NCBI GenBank assembly: GCA_013824165.1
Contig: PNNH01000102.1
Span: 1 to 64,000, forward strand
Source of the DNA: Methylibium sp.
GTDB taxonomy: Bacteria > Pseudomonadota > Gammaproteobacteria > Burkholderiales > Burkholderiaceae_C
Direction: 5' to 3'
DNA: 64,000 nt
The position numbers were made by a program, and so were the translations under genes. Position 1 is the stretch's first letter; the number at the start of each line of letters is the position of its first letter. Positions 50,476 to 59,092 of this stretch are shown here, piece by piece. Below the pieces are notes generated by a model. It did no database searches, was not told the origin of the DNA, and saw nothing but the letters and a program-made list of their open reading frames with translations.

Positions 50476-51464
50476 GACTGTCTATCGTCGTTCCTTGCTA
50501 CAACGAACAAGAGGTTCTGGTTGAGACCCTGGCGCGACTGCTGCGCTTGATGGACGAGTTGTTGTGTGCTGGCCGCATCGAAGTCGACAGCGAGGTCATC
50601 TTTGTTGATGACGGTAGTCGTGATCGAACCTGGGCGCTGATCCAGCAGGGCGCGCAGTCCTCAACACGGGTGAGGGGGCTCAAACTCTCTCGCAACCGCG
50701 GACACCAGCAGGCGGTGCTGGCCGGACTGCTGATGGCACGCGGCGACGCTGTCGTCAGCGTCGACGCAGATCTGCAGGACGATCTTGCTGCCATCTCTGA
50801 GATGCTCAGCGCCCATGTAGCCGGTGCCGAGATTGTCTACGGCGTCCGCCGCAAGCGCGAGTCCGACACCTTTTTCAAGCGCTTCACGGCCGAGGCCTAT
50901 TACCGGCTTCTCTCCCGACTCGGCGTGGAGATTGTTTTCAACCACGCGGACTACCGCTTGCTTGGCAGGCGTGCCATTGAGGCCCTGCGCGAGTATCGTG
51001 AGGTCAATCTCTTCCTGCGCGGCGTCATTCCCCAGTTGGGCTTCAACACGGCGCAAGTTCACTACGACCGCGCGGAGCGCTTCGCAGGTGAGTCCAAGTA
51101 CCCGCTTGGCAAGATGCTGGCGCTGGCCTGGCAGGGCATCACCTCGTTTTCAACTATGCCTCTGCGTCTGATCACGAGTGTGGGGTTGCTGATCTCGCTG
51201 GCCAGTTTCGGCGTGTCTTTATGGGCTTTGTGGGTGCGGCTCTTTACCGAGCATTCCGTGCCTGGCTGGACCTCTACGGTTGTGCCGATTTATTTGCTCG
51301 GCGGCATCCAATTGCTGTGCATCGGCATCATCGGCGAGTACCTCGCCAAGACTTATGTCGAGACGAAGCGACGGCCCTTGTTCCATATCGAGCATGACAC
51401 GGCGCTGGCTCGTGATGCCGGCACGATGAGCACAGCTGTTTCGGTGTCTACATGGCAGGGATGA
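50472..51464 (+). CDS. GtrB-like undecaprenyl-phosphate glycosyltransferase
   Basis: A 330-residue GT2 enzyme of the DPM1/GtrB family. The N-terminal GT-A domain has LSIVVPCYNEQEVL, VIFVDDGSRDRTW and the acidic VSVDADLQDD, then RRKRESDTFFKRFTAEAYYR. Two C-terminal membrane helices (about 230-295) with FSTMPLRLITSVGLLISLAS are typical. It loads a sugar onto undecaprenyl phosphate for transfer on the periplasmic side. Together with GtrA and the membrane protein it forms a side-branch glucosylation-like module inserted in the EPS cluster. Confidence 0.93.
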   Translation: MRLSIVVPCYNEQEVLVETLARLLRLMDELLCAGRIEVDSEVIFVDDGSRDRTWALIQQGAQSSTRVRGLKLSRNRGHQQAVLAGLLMARGDAVVSVDADLQDDLAAISEMLSAHVAGAEIVYGVRRKRESDTFFKRFTAEAYYRLLSRLGVEIVFNHADYRLLGRRAIEALREYREVNLFLRGVIPQLGFNTAQVHYDRAERFAGESKYPLGKMLALAWQGITSFSTMPLRLITSVGLLISLASFGVSLWALWVRLFTEHSVPGWTSTVVPIYLLGGIQLLCIGIIGEYLAKTYVETKRRPLFHIEHDTALARDAGTMSTAVSVSTWQG

Positions 51465-51542
51465 GCCGATGCAGCCGAGCGGCATGCGCTGGCCCGCCAT
51501 TTGTCCATCAAACGCAGTGCTGGACGCGGCGGGGAACCTTGC

Positions 51543-51717
51543 ACCGTTAGGCATCGGTCTGCTGGTAAGGCTGCTTGACCTGCTGGCCGCTCGCATGGAT
51601 CTACACTGCGCCGGCGAGGGCGGGATGGCCGTGGCGTTCCAGTCAGGCGCCTATGGCGCCAGTGCCAGGCCGCAGGCTGTCCTCGGGCACGAGGCGGTGG
51701 TGGAGGTGCTTGTGTGA
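51543..51717 (+). pseudogene. Duplicated 3' fragment of the PLP decarboxylase gene
   Basis: The last 144 bases (51574-51717) match 48600-48743, the end of the decarboxylase gene, with about 15 mismatches by hand count. The protein fragment shows LDLLAARMDLHCAGEGGMAV and FQSGAYGASARPQAVLG. Upstream similarity fades near 51543. Without the PLP lysine it cannot be active. An 82-codon frame (51469-51717) is open through it and could be translated after gtrB, but function is doubtful. The duplication brackets the membrane protein-gtrA-gtrB block. Confidence 0.82.
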
Positions 51718-51733
51718 GGGCGATTCGCTGAGC

Positions 51734-52723
51734 CTAGTTCGATGGCAACGTCAGGCTTTGAATGGCTGCCACGACGTTGCCTTCGAACGTGGATCGCTTC
51801 TGAAGGAACGCATTACGGGCTCGATCACCGCGAGCCTGCTTCTCTTCAACACTCATCGCAAACGCAGACTCAATCTCCACGGCGAGAGCGTCGGGGTCGA
51901 CCAAGAATCTCTCACTCCAACTCATCCGCTCGGACTTCGAGTAGTCAGCGAGAAGCCCATAGTCGCTAGCGACCAGTTCATTCATGGGCGGTGCGTTCGT
52001 AGTTATTACAAGAGCTTTGGTTGAGAGAGCCTCAGCGATGTAATGTCCGAACCCCTCTGTTTCTGATGGGCATAGATGAATGCCGGCGGAATTCATTTCA
52101 TACTTAATATCGGCATCTGACATGTCGCCGACGAACACCTCGATATTCTTGCCTGTCGCGATTTCTGAAAACTCCGGGTGCGTGGTGACTATTTTCAGTG
52201 TCGGCCATTCGGGGCGAGAGTTCCATGCCTGAATTATGGCGCGGGTGCCTTTAAGGTGGCTGCGGCCCGCGATGTGAATGGCCTTGCTGTAGTCTTTCTT
52301 TACCGAAGGGTCGTAGGCATCCTCGGTTGAAAACCCGATGTACTGTGCGGCTATATTTCTTTCGGAGAATATATTATTGCAATAATGAGTTTTGCAAAGA
52401 ACCAGCTTGCAGTGCTTGAGATTGGCCTCGACCTCGGGGCGTATCCACTCTTGGTTTGGTATGAATACCGTCTTCTTGCTTAGCCTTAGCCAAGGTGTAG
52501 GGAGTATCTCTGAAAAAATGGAGATAGGCTCATTCTGCGAAAGGACTCCCAATCCGCTGCAAATTATTCGCTTGTGAAGAAGATGCAAATTCCGCTGGCG
52601 TGAGAAATGCATCTGAGTGGGCCAATGCTCCCGAAGCACGTTTGCCAAAACGTGAGCATCGCGCATGAGTCCACGAGTCCCGCCCGTTATGATGTTGACT
52701 CGTTGAGTGGCCAGAATTGGCAT
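51734..52723 (-). CDS. Glycosyltransferase (GT-B type), AT-richer than neighbours
   Basis: A 329-residue protein whose C-terminal half is GT4-like: AGIHLCPSETEGFGHYIAEA, then LSTKALVITTNAPPMNELVA. The N-terminus MPILATQRVNIITGGTRG matches the acceptor-side start of such enzymes, and KTVFIPNQEWIRPEVEANLK resembles fungal- and plant-like GT1 relatives found in capsule clusters. Codon use and base composition are distinctly less GC-rich than the rest of the locus, a sign of separate acquisition. The ATG at 52723 is the only good start. Sugar specificity is unknown. Confidence 0.82.
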   Translation of the reverse strand: MPILATQRVNIITGGTRGLMRDAHVLANVLREHWPTQMHFSRQRNLHLLHKRIICSGLGVLSQNEPISIFSEILPTPWLRLSKKTVFIPNQEWIRPEVEANLKHCKLVLCKTHYCNNIFSERNIAAQYIGFSTEDAYDPSVKKDYSKAIHIAGRSHLKGTRAIIQAWNSRPEWPTLKIVTTHPEFSEIATGKNIEVFVGDMSDADIKYEMNSAGIHLCPSETEGFGHYIAEALSTKALVITTNAPPMNELVASDYGLLADYSKSERMSWSERFLVDPDALAVEIESAFAMSVEEKQARGDRARNAFLQKRSTFEGNVVAAIQSLTLPSN

Positions 52724-52769
52724 GGTCGTGGCTATGGGGCTGGATTCTGAATAATCAAATTATCGATCG

Positions 52770-53642
52770 TCACTTGCTGCGCTGCAGCACTGCAATGCAA
52801 TTGGGCGAGAAGTTTATCTTTTGCCCCGAGTAGTATAGGGTCGACGCAGTTTTCTCAATTAGTGCTCGGCAGGCTAGGCCGGCTTTTATCTTGATCTTTG
52901 TAAGTAGACCTGTGCCTTCAAGTGGTATCTTTGGTGCGCCGACTGAAACTAGGTTCCAGCCTGTCGCCTTTGCAATTTGCGACAGCTTGAGGCTGCCTAT
53001 GGTCGTGACATGGGTAATGTCACCGTGCTGATAAGGACGGCCCAGAGGGCTGTCACCGTTTGGGAACCGCGCAATGAAGTAGCCACCCGGTTGGGTCGCG
53101 TCGTGAAGTTCCTGAAACATCTCCCGAAGTTGGGCGTGGGAAATGTGCTCAAGCACATCAATCGCGACGACGCAGTTGAAAGTGGCTGGGGGTAGGGCTG
53201 ATTCCTTGATAGTTGCAAAAGCTGTCGCGCCAAGATCCCTGGCGCGAGTGACCAATATCGGATTGGACTCAAGACCGCAGTACTTGATTCCTTTGTCGCG
53301 ACACCATCCCAGGAACTCACCATTCCCAAATCCAAGTTCCAGCACGTGAGGTTGACTTAGTTCCTTGAGGTAAGGAGCTATCTCGGCGTCGAAGTACTTT
53401 GATGAGTCATGCGTCGGACGACCAAAGGAGTCGAGGTCCCAAGCCTTCCAGTCGCAATAGTTGTCTGCCTCGTCCGTGGCTGGGCCTTGAATTGCTTGGT
53501 CGGTGTTCGTTTCGCTGGCCATGATGTGCTTTACCTTCTGCTTGACCTGTCGGGCGTGCTTCCATGCTTGTCCCCACCGAGCGACCATGTTAGCTACGAA
53601 AACTGCCTCGACCCTCGTTCTCAGGTGGAGTCTCCCAAACAT
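52770..53642 (-). CDS. Class I SAM-dependent methyltransferase
   Basis: A methyltransferase of about 290 residues. SAM motif I is HVLELGFGNGEFLGW and motif II is CVVAIDVLEHISHAQLREMF, with the later PGGYFIARFPNGDSPLG. It may O-methylate a sugar or act in another modification step. Base composition is also lower in GC, as for the glycosyltransferase next to it. The start is uncertain: ATG 53642 gives the longest ATG frame, while ATG 53522 (MASETNTDQA) has an AAGG element 11 bases upstream and starts nearer to the conserved domain. Confidence 0.8.
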   Translation of the reverse strand: MFGRLHLRTRVEAVFVANMVARWGQAWKHARQVKQKVKHIMASETNTDQAIQGPATDEADNYCDWKAWDLDSFGRPTHDSSKYFDAEIAPYLKELSQPHVLELGFGNGEFLGWCRDKGIKYCGLESNPILVTRARDLGATAFATIKESALPPATFNCVVAIDVLEHISHAQLREMFQELHDATQPGGYFIARFPNGDSPLGRPYQHGDITHVTTIGSLKLSQIAKATGWNLVSVGAPKIPLEGTGLLTKIKIKAGLACRALIEKTASTLYYSGQKINFSPNCIAVLQRSK

Positions 53643-53720
53643 GATCGCATCCGGATACGACAATTCTCGGACGGACGAGGGACCCTGCCTAACAACAGCT
53701 AGCAGGTTCTGGGCCTACCG

Positions 53721-54872
53721 CTACCAAGGCCAGTGATGCCTGCGCCTGCCCAGCCGGTGGTTGATGGGTGATCGCTCGTTCTGACCCGGACCGACGCTCA
53801 GCAGTGGCAGCAGGCCGCGTTCGTTCATCAGTGAGCGCAAGTTCTCGTCCAGGAAGCCGCGCCGATAGGCGTGTTGCGACAGGTCGATGTCGCCAAAGGC
53901 GTTGATCTCCAGGATCTTCGGGCCGTCGGCGCACAGGGCTATATCCCAGCCGGGGCACAGGAAGCCGGGAAACGCCGTGTGGGAGTCCGCCACCAGTTGC
54001 TTCACCTCGGGCCAGTTGGGCACGTTGAATCCCACCAGCGGTGCCATTGTCAACGGGTGGCTTGGGTTCACCTGCTGATCGAAGCCGACGCCGGAAATCG
54101 CGCGCGTCACACGGCCGGTTTCGATATCGACGGTGCCCAGCAGGTTGCCGCTGGCGCCATGTTCGAAGTTGTCGGAGTCGCGCAGACCGGCATTGACCTT
54201 GAAGATGGCCTTGGTGATCTGCACGCCGCCGGGCGTGCGGAAGCTGTGCACCCGCAAGCCGGAAATCTTGGATGAGCGGGTGAGCGCCGCAATCTCCCCG
54301 TGGGCTTGCAGCGGGTCCTGCAGGATCCATCCGAGCCCGCGGCCGTCGTCCAGCGAGGCACAGAAATCGTCGAGCGTTTCCTTCTGCCCGTTGCCCAATA
54401 CGACCTGGTCGCCGTCAACCGCGGTGACCAGCGCGTTGCCGCGTCCGTAGGAGCCGAAGGCACGCTTCAGGTAGACCGGCAGGTGAGCCGCGTTGCGCAG
54501 ATAGGCCGCCAGCGCTTGCGGCGTGGGAAGTTGCAGCACGGACGACGGGCGCAGCGTGCGATACATGGCACGCAGCCGTGGGATCGGCAGGCCGAAGCCT
54601 TGCATCAACGCGTACATGCTGAGCTTGTCCTGGCTGAGGAAGCGCAAATAGTCGTCCACCAGGATGTCTTTCAGCACCTGCTGCGCGCGCAGGCCCCCAA
54701 ACGCGGCCTTGGCTGGCCAGTCAAGATTGTTCTGATACAGCTGGAAGTCGATGTACTCGGAGAGGCCGAGTCGCTGCGGCCCCAGTCGCAAGCGGGCCGC
54801 CTCGATCAGCAAGGCTGGCAGTGAACGCCCGGAAACGTGGGCTGCCTGGCGGTAGGTGTTCAGCAAGGACAT
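53721..54872 (-). CDS. Sugar-transfer-associated ATP-grasp protein
   Basis: A 383-residue ATP-grasp enzyme of the type often found in polysaccharide clusters. The nucleotide-binding half has LPVYLKRAFGSYGRGNALVT and the Mg-binding half has PGWDIALCADGPKILEINAF, GDIDLS, with the acidic/Asn triad. ATP-grasp enzymes join a carboxylate to an amine through an acyl-phosphate, so this may ligate an amino acid to a sugar acid. The C-terminus is basic (RLGRRRHHWPW). The ATG at 54872 is followed by LLNTYRQAAHVSGRSLPALL. About 80 bases separate it from the methyltransferase. Confidence 0.84.
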   Translation of the reverse strand: MSLLNTYRQAAHVSGRSLPALLIEAARLRLGPQRLGLSEYIDFQLYQNNLDWPAKAAFGGLRAQQVLKDILVDDYLRFLSQDKLSMYALMQGFGLPIPRLRAMYRTLRPSSVLQLPTPQALAAYLRNAAHLPVYLKRAFGSYGRGNALVTAVDGDQVVLGNGQKETLDDFCASLDDGRGLGWILQDPLQAHGEIAALTRSSKISGLRVHSFRTPGGVQITKAIFKVNAGLRDSDNFEHGASGNLLGTVDIETGRVTRAISGVGFDQQVNPSHPLTMAPLVGFNVPNWPEVKQLVADSHTAFPGFLCPGWDIALCADGPKILEINAFGDIDLSQHAYRRGFLDENLRSLMNERGLLPLLSVGPGQNERSPINHRLGRRRHHWPW

Positions 54873-54965
54873 AGGCCTTTCTTCTACCCCCTGCAGCCGA
54901 TGGGCTTGGGGCGCGCCGATTATGGCTGGGGTGCGGCTGTGCGCTGCCTGGCTGTGTTCGTACGT

Positions 54966-56972
54966 TCAGGAACCGCTCTGGCGCGCAGCGCGATGGCGCT
55001 GCACGAGTTGCATCAGCATGGCCTTGAAACTCGGGTAAAGCAGATCGTTGCTGTATGCACTGATGTGGTCGGCGTCAAAGAACAGGGGCTTGCCGCTCGG
55101 GCTGAAAGCCGCGCAGACCGCCCCCGGGCAAAGTGTTTCGAACGGGTTCCAGACAGTGGCGCGCGCACCAGGGCTGGCAGCCAGCGCATCCAGTGCCGCC
55201 CGCGTCGGAGCCAGCAATGGATCCAGTGCGGCGCGTGGGATTGAGGTGCCGGCGCTGCAACTGGGATTCATGTGGTTGAACCAGTCAGAGCAGCGGAATG
55301 GCGGCGCCCGCAGCACGGGCTTGGGCGCTTCGTAGAGCAGTTCAAGACCACGGGCTTGGGCAAGCACGGCCAGTGCTTTTGCCGCAGCTCCGGCTTCAAT
55401 CCGCTCCTGCCTCGCTCCGGGTGCCAGCTCGTCGTCAATAGCAGCGTCCAGATTCTCCTTGCTCCCTTGATCAGCAATTCGTGCCACACGCAGTCCGGGC
55501 AGAAACAGCACATCACCTGCCTGAGCCTTGCTCAGCACACGTGACTGTGCCGACTCGAGAAAGGCGGCGCAGTCTTTCGGCATCAAGGACTGGCGCTTGG
55601 CCATCGCACAGTCCGCTCGCCAGAGCACTCGGACTTCGACGCCGTCTTCATCCCGTAGCCTTTGGAACAGGGGTGCGTAGGCGCCGGCATGCGAGTCGCC
55701 GATCACCCAAAGGCGCAAGCCATTGAGTGGACTGTCCATCCGCGCAGCCAGGTCCGCCGGCGTGCCGGCTTGTCTGGCGTCTGGATACCAGTCGTGGCGT
55801 TCCTGAACCACGCGCGAGAGGCTTAGTGCGTATCGGCTCTGCACCACCAGCACCGCTGCGGCGACTGCAATGCCTACGGCGAGCCAACCCCATACCAACG
55901 TTCGACCGGCGCCTGGCGCGCGACGTTGCCAACGAAGCCGGGTCGGCGCTTCGACCCAGTGGTACGAGAACATGGCCATCAGCAGCGCCAGCAGAACGGC
56001 CGCCAGCCGGCACTCGACCGATTCCAGGCCGACGGTCCAGCGTGCCAGCACGAACACCGGCCAGTGCCACAGGTAGAGCGAATAGGACATGCGACCGACA
56101 TAGGTCAGGGCACGGGTTTCGACCAAGGCCCGTAGGCCACGGTTCTCCTTGGCCGGCAAACTGGCGATGGCGCACAGGCACAGCATGACGCCGGCCACAG
56201 CGCTCAGCGACCAGGGCCAGGGGAAGTTGGCTTCGCCGCGTAGCGTGAGGGCTGCGCCCATCAGGGCGACACCGGCGAGCAGATTGGCCCATTGCATGCC
56301 GGCGCTGCGCGGCAGACAACGGCCGCGCCGGTGCAGGATCAGCAGCAGGACCCCGGCGGACAGCTCCCACCAGCGGCTGGCAAGCGTGTAGAACGCCCAA
56401 TCCGGTTGGGCCGTGGTCGCCCAGATGCAGTAGAGCAGCGACGCCGCCGTGAGTCCGAGCACCGCAAGGCCCGACGCACGCTTGCGATAGGCCAGCCAGC
56501 CGTAAGCCAGCAAGGGAAACAGCAGGTAGAACTGTTCTTCGACACCTAGCGACCAGGTGTGGGTGAACGGGTTGAACTCGGCACGGGGCGAGAAGTAGCC
56601 ATCGCTCAACAGCAGCAAGCCCATATTGCCCAGCCCGGCGAAGGCCAGCAGCCCGACCTGCCAGGTGCTGGTGCTGAGCCACGAAGCTGGGATGAACAGC
56701 GCGGCAGCCAGGATGCTGCCCAGCAGGCAGAACACCAGTGCCGGGTACAGGCGCACCAAGCGGCGCGCATAGAAAGTCAGCGCGAAGCGGCCGAAGGATT
56801 CGGGCCGCTCGCGCATCAGGCTGCCCGCCACCACGTAGCCGGAGATCACGAAAAAGATGTCGACTCCGGTGAACCCGGAGGTGAGTAAGCTGGGGTCGAG
56901 GTGAAAGATCACCACGCCGATAACGGCAATCGCCCGAAGGCTGTCGATGCCGTGAAGGTATCCGGGAATCAT
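54966..56972 (-). CDS. OafA/YrhL-type acyltransferase with SGNH domain
   Basis: A 668-residue inner-membrane O-acyltransferase. Residues 1-370 form an acyltransferase-3 domain with about ten helices and the catalytic His in VIGVVIFHLDPSLL, followed by TGVDIFFVISGYVVAGSL. Residues about 395-660 form a periplasmic SGNH domain with GDSHAGAYAPLF (Ser nucleophile) and a C-terminal DADHISAYSNDL (Asp-His pair). It O-acetylates exported polysaccharide or a lipid-linked unit. Length and layout match the two-domain family in full. Confidence 0.92.
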   Translation of the reverse strand: MIPGYLHGIDSLRAIAVIGVVIFHLDPSLLTSGFTGVDIFFVISGYVVAGSLMRERPESFGRFALTFYARRLVRLYPALVFCLLGSILAAALFIPASWLSTSTWQVGLLAFAGLGNMGLLLLSDGYFSPRAEFNPFTHTWSLGVEEQFYLLFPLLAYGWLAYRKRASGLAVLGLTAASLLYCIWATTAQPDWAFYTLASRWWELSAGVLLLILHRRGRCLPRSAGMQWANLLAGVALMGAALTLRGEANFPWPWSLSAVAGVMLCLCAIASLPAKENRGLRALVETRALTYVGRMSYSLYLWHWPVFVLARWTVGLESVECRLAAVLLALLMAMFSYHWVEAPTRLRWQRRAPGAGRTLVWGWLAVGIAVAAAVLVVQSRYALSLSRVVQERHDWYPDARQAGTPADLAARMDSPLNGLRLWVIGDSHAGAYAPLFQRLRDEDGVEVRVLWRADCAMAKRQSLMPKDCAAFLESAQSRVLSKAQAGDVLFLPGLRVARIADQGSKENLDAAIDDELAPGARQERIEAGAAAKALAVLAQARGLELLYEAPKPVLRAPPFRCSDWFNHMNPSCSAGTSIPRAALDPLLAPTRAALDALAASPGARATVWNPFETLCPGAVCAAFSPSGKPLFFDADHISAYSNDLLYPSFKAMLMQLVQRHRAARQSGS

Positions 56973-57028
56973 GAGAGTGCTGGCGGCGCAGACTCAGGTC
57001 TGTGCCGCCGCGGTTCCAGGCTGGGGGT

Positions 57029-58234
57029 TTATCGGAGAGTCAGGGTTTCATAGGCGCCGACATAGCCTTCGACACTGCGCCGCCAATTGCGTTCATCCTT
57101 GACGAAGGCAAGGCCGTTGGACTTCAGGCGCTGCTGGAGGTCTTGGTCAGGAATCAGGGCTTCGATGGCGGCGCTCAGGGCCGGCACGTCGTCCGCCTTG
57201 AACAGTACGCCGGTCACGCCGTGCTGCACCAGTTCGTGGTGTCCGCCCACGTCGGAGGCGACGAATACCTTGCGTTGGGCCATGGCTTCCAGCGGCTTCA
57301 GCGGCGTGACCAACTCGGTCAGGCGCATCGACTTGCGCGGGTAGACCAGCACGTCGATCACCGAGTAGTAGCGCTCCACCTCGGCGAAGGGCACCTTGCC
57401 GGTGAAGATCACGCGCTCGCTCAGGCCCAGGCGCTGGGCCTGCTCGCGCAGCTCGGCATCCTGCATGCCGCCACCCACCAGCATCAGCTTGAGCGCGGGA
57501 TTGCGGGCGATCATGGCTGGCATGGCCTCGATCAGCAGGTCCAGGCCTTCGTAGTCGTAGAAGGAGCCGACGAAGCCCAGCGTGTTGCCGGCGCTCAGGC
57601 CGTGCTGCTGCGCCAGCGTCTCGTCGCGCGGCAGTTCCTTGGCGAAGCGTTCGTACTCGACCGCATTCGGGATCACCGTGACCGGAGCCTTGCACAGGCC
57701 GCGCGCTTCGATGTCCTTCTTGAGCCCTTCGCAGATGGTCATAACGCGGCCGGCGCGGCGGAACACATAGTTCTCCAGCGCCCGCGTCAGCTTGTAGCGG
57801 AATCCGCCTTCCTTGCTGGTGCCCTGGTCGACCGCCGCGTCCTCCCAGAAGGCGCGCACTTCGTAGACTAGCGGCAGGCCGTACTTGCGGGCAGCCCAGA
57901 CCGCAGCCATGCCGTTGAGTGCGGGCGAATGCGCGTGCAGCAGGTCAGGCTTAAGGCGAGGGATCAGCTCCACCAGGCGCTGGTACATCAGCCAGACGGT
58001 CCAGAACTGCTTGAGCACCGGGATACGGCTCCACAGCGAGCTGCGGTCGGCGGTGCGGAAGAAGCGCAGTCCGGACACCAGCTCTTCATCTGACTGGCTG
58101 CTGTGCTGCTTGGGGCCGGTCATCGGCAGCACGGTCCAGCCGCGCGCCTGCTGCTCCTGCAGGATGGCCCAGCTGCGCGAGGAGTAGCCGTCCTGCAAAG
58201 GCAGTGAGTGGTCAAAGACGTGAAGGATCTTCAT
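57029..58234 (-). CDS. Glycosyltransferase, XrtA/PEP-CTERM-associated (TIGR04063-like)
   Basis: A 401-residue GT4 enzyme. It opens MKILHVFDHSLPLQDGYSSR, diagnostic of this exosortase-associated family. Other marks are LLHAHSPALNGMAAVWAARK, VYEVRAFWEDAAVDQGTSKE, VIPNAVEYERF and a donor site reading VLVYPRKSMRLTELVTPLKP, then LEAMAQRKVFVASDVGG. The start at 58234 is chosen for the conserved MKIL start; a frame to 58456 is a shadow of the next gene. It heads a three-glycosyltransferase group transcribed leftwards. Confidence 0.92.
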   Translation of the reverse strand: MKILHVFDHSLPLQDGYSSRSWAILQEQQARGWTVLPMTGPKQHSSQSDEELVSGLRFFRTADRSSLWSRIPVLKQFWTVWLMYQRLVELIPRLKPDLLHAHSPALNGMAAVWAARKYGLPLVYEVRAFWEDAAVDQGTSKEGGFRYKLTRALENYVFRRAGRVMTICEGLKKDIEARGLCKAPVTVIPNAVEYERFAKELPRDETLAQQHGLSAGNTLGFVGSFYDYEGLDLLIEAMPAMIARNPALKLMLVGGGMQDAELREQAQRLGLSERVIFTGKVPFAEVERYYSVIDVLVYPRKSMRLTELVTPLKPLEAMAQRKVFVASDVGGHHELVQHGVTGVLFKADDVPALSAAIEALIPDQDLQQRLKSNGLAFVKDERNWRRSVEGYVGAYETLTLR

Positions 58235-58257
58235 GAGGATGTGGGCAGGCCGGCAGC

Positions 58258-59064
58258 TCAGGCGAAGCGCCCGATGCGGCGGTAGAGCCCGCCGAGGAAA
58301 AGGCCGTAGCGGTGCTTGAGGAACAGGTAGAGCAGTCCCTTGGCATGACGCACGGTGAATTTGTTGATCGCCAGGCCCTTGGGGCGCGAAATTTCCTGCG
58401 CGTCGTGGACCACCGAGACGGCGGGGAAGTAGTGCACCTGGTAGCCCGCCTTCCACAGCCGGATGCAGTAGTCCACATCCTCGGGCGAGTAGAAGATCCG
58501 CTCGTCCAGCAGGCCGGTGGCCTCGACGGCGGCCTTGCTGAGTAGCCAGCAGGCGGAGATGGCGTAGTCCACCGGGCCGGCCGCAGCCGGCGGCTCGCGC
58601 GCCTCCAGCTGGCGTAACGCCAGGTAGCGCTGAGCCTTGCGGGCGATGGTGGGGAAGACGTCGACGCTGAGCTGGAACTTGCCGGAGGGATAAATCAGCT
58701 TGGGCGCGATCATGCCGGCACGCGGCTGTGAGCGCTGGTAGTCGAGCATGGCGCGCAGGGCGCCAGCGTTCATGTAGGCGTCCGAATCCAGAATCAGCAC
58801 GGCTTCGCCGCTGGCCTGGCGCAGGGCCATATTGCGCGAGCGCGTGGTGCCGGTGTTCTCGGACAGGTAGATCACCTTCAGGCGCGCACCGAACTCAGCC
58901 TGCAAGCCCTTCAGGATCTCGACGCTGCCGTCCAGCGAGCCGTTCTCGACGACGAAGATCTCGCCTTGCAGCGCGCACTCGTCGTAGCTCTTGACGAGGC
59001 TGCGCACGCAGGTCTCGATGTAGCGCTTGGAGTTGAAGGAGAGAACGACTGCGGACACGTCCAT
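58258..59064 (-). CDS. Glycosyltransferase family 2 protein
   Basis: A 268-residue GT-A enzyme. The N-terminus has VSAVVLSFNSKRYIETCVRS and EIFVVENGSLDGSVE; the metal-binding DxD is ILDSDAYMNAG; the acceptor-site ED is in RIFYSPEDVDYCIRLWKAG. The C-terminus GLYRRIGRFA is basic. Rhamnosyl-type transferases look like this, but specificity is not known. The ATG at 59064 is used; the longer open frame to 59367 belongs to a shadow of the next gene. Confidence 0.9.
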   Translation of the reverse strand: MDVSAVVLSFNSKRYIETCVRSLVKSYDECALQGEIFVVENGSLDGSVEILKGLQAEFGARLKVIYLSENTGTTRSRNMALRQASGEAVLILDSDAYMNAGALRAMLDYQRSQPRAGMIAPKLIYPSGKFQLSVDVFPTIARKAQRYLALRQLEAREPPAAAGPVDYAISACWLLSKAAVEATGLLDERIFYSPEDVDYCIRLWKAGYQVHYFPAVSVVHDAQEISRPKGLAINKFTVRHAKGLLYLFLKHRYGLFLGGLYRRIGRFA

Positions 59065-59092
59065 TGGATGGTTCTTTCTTGTTGGCCGCGGC

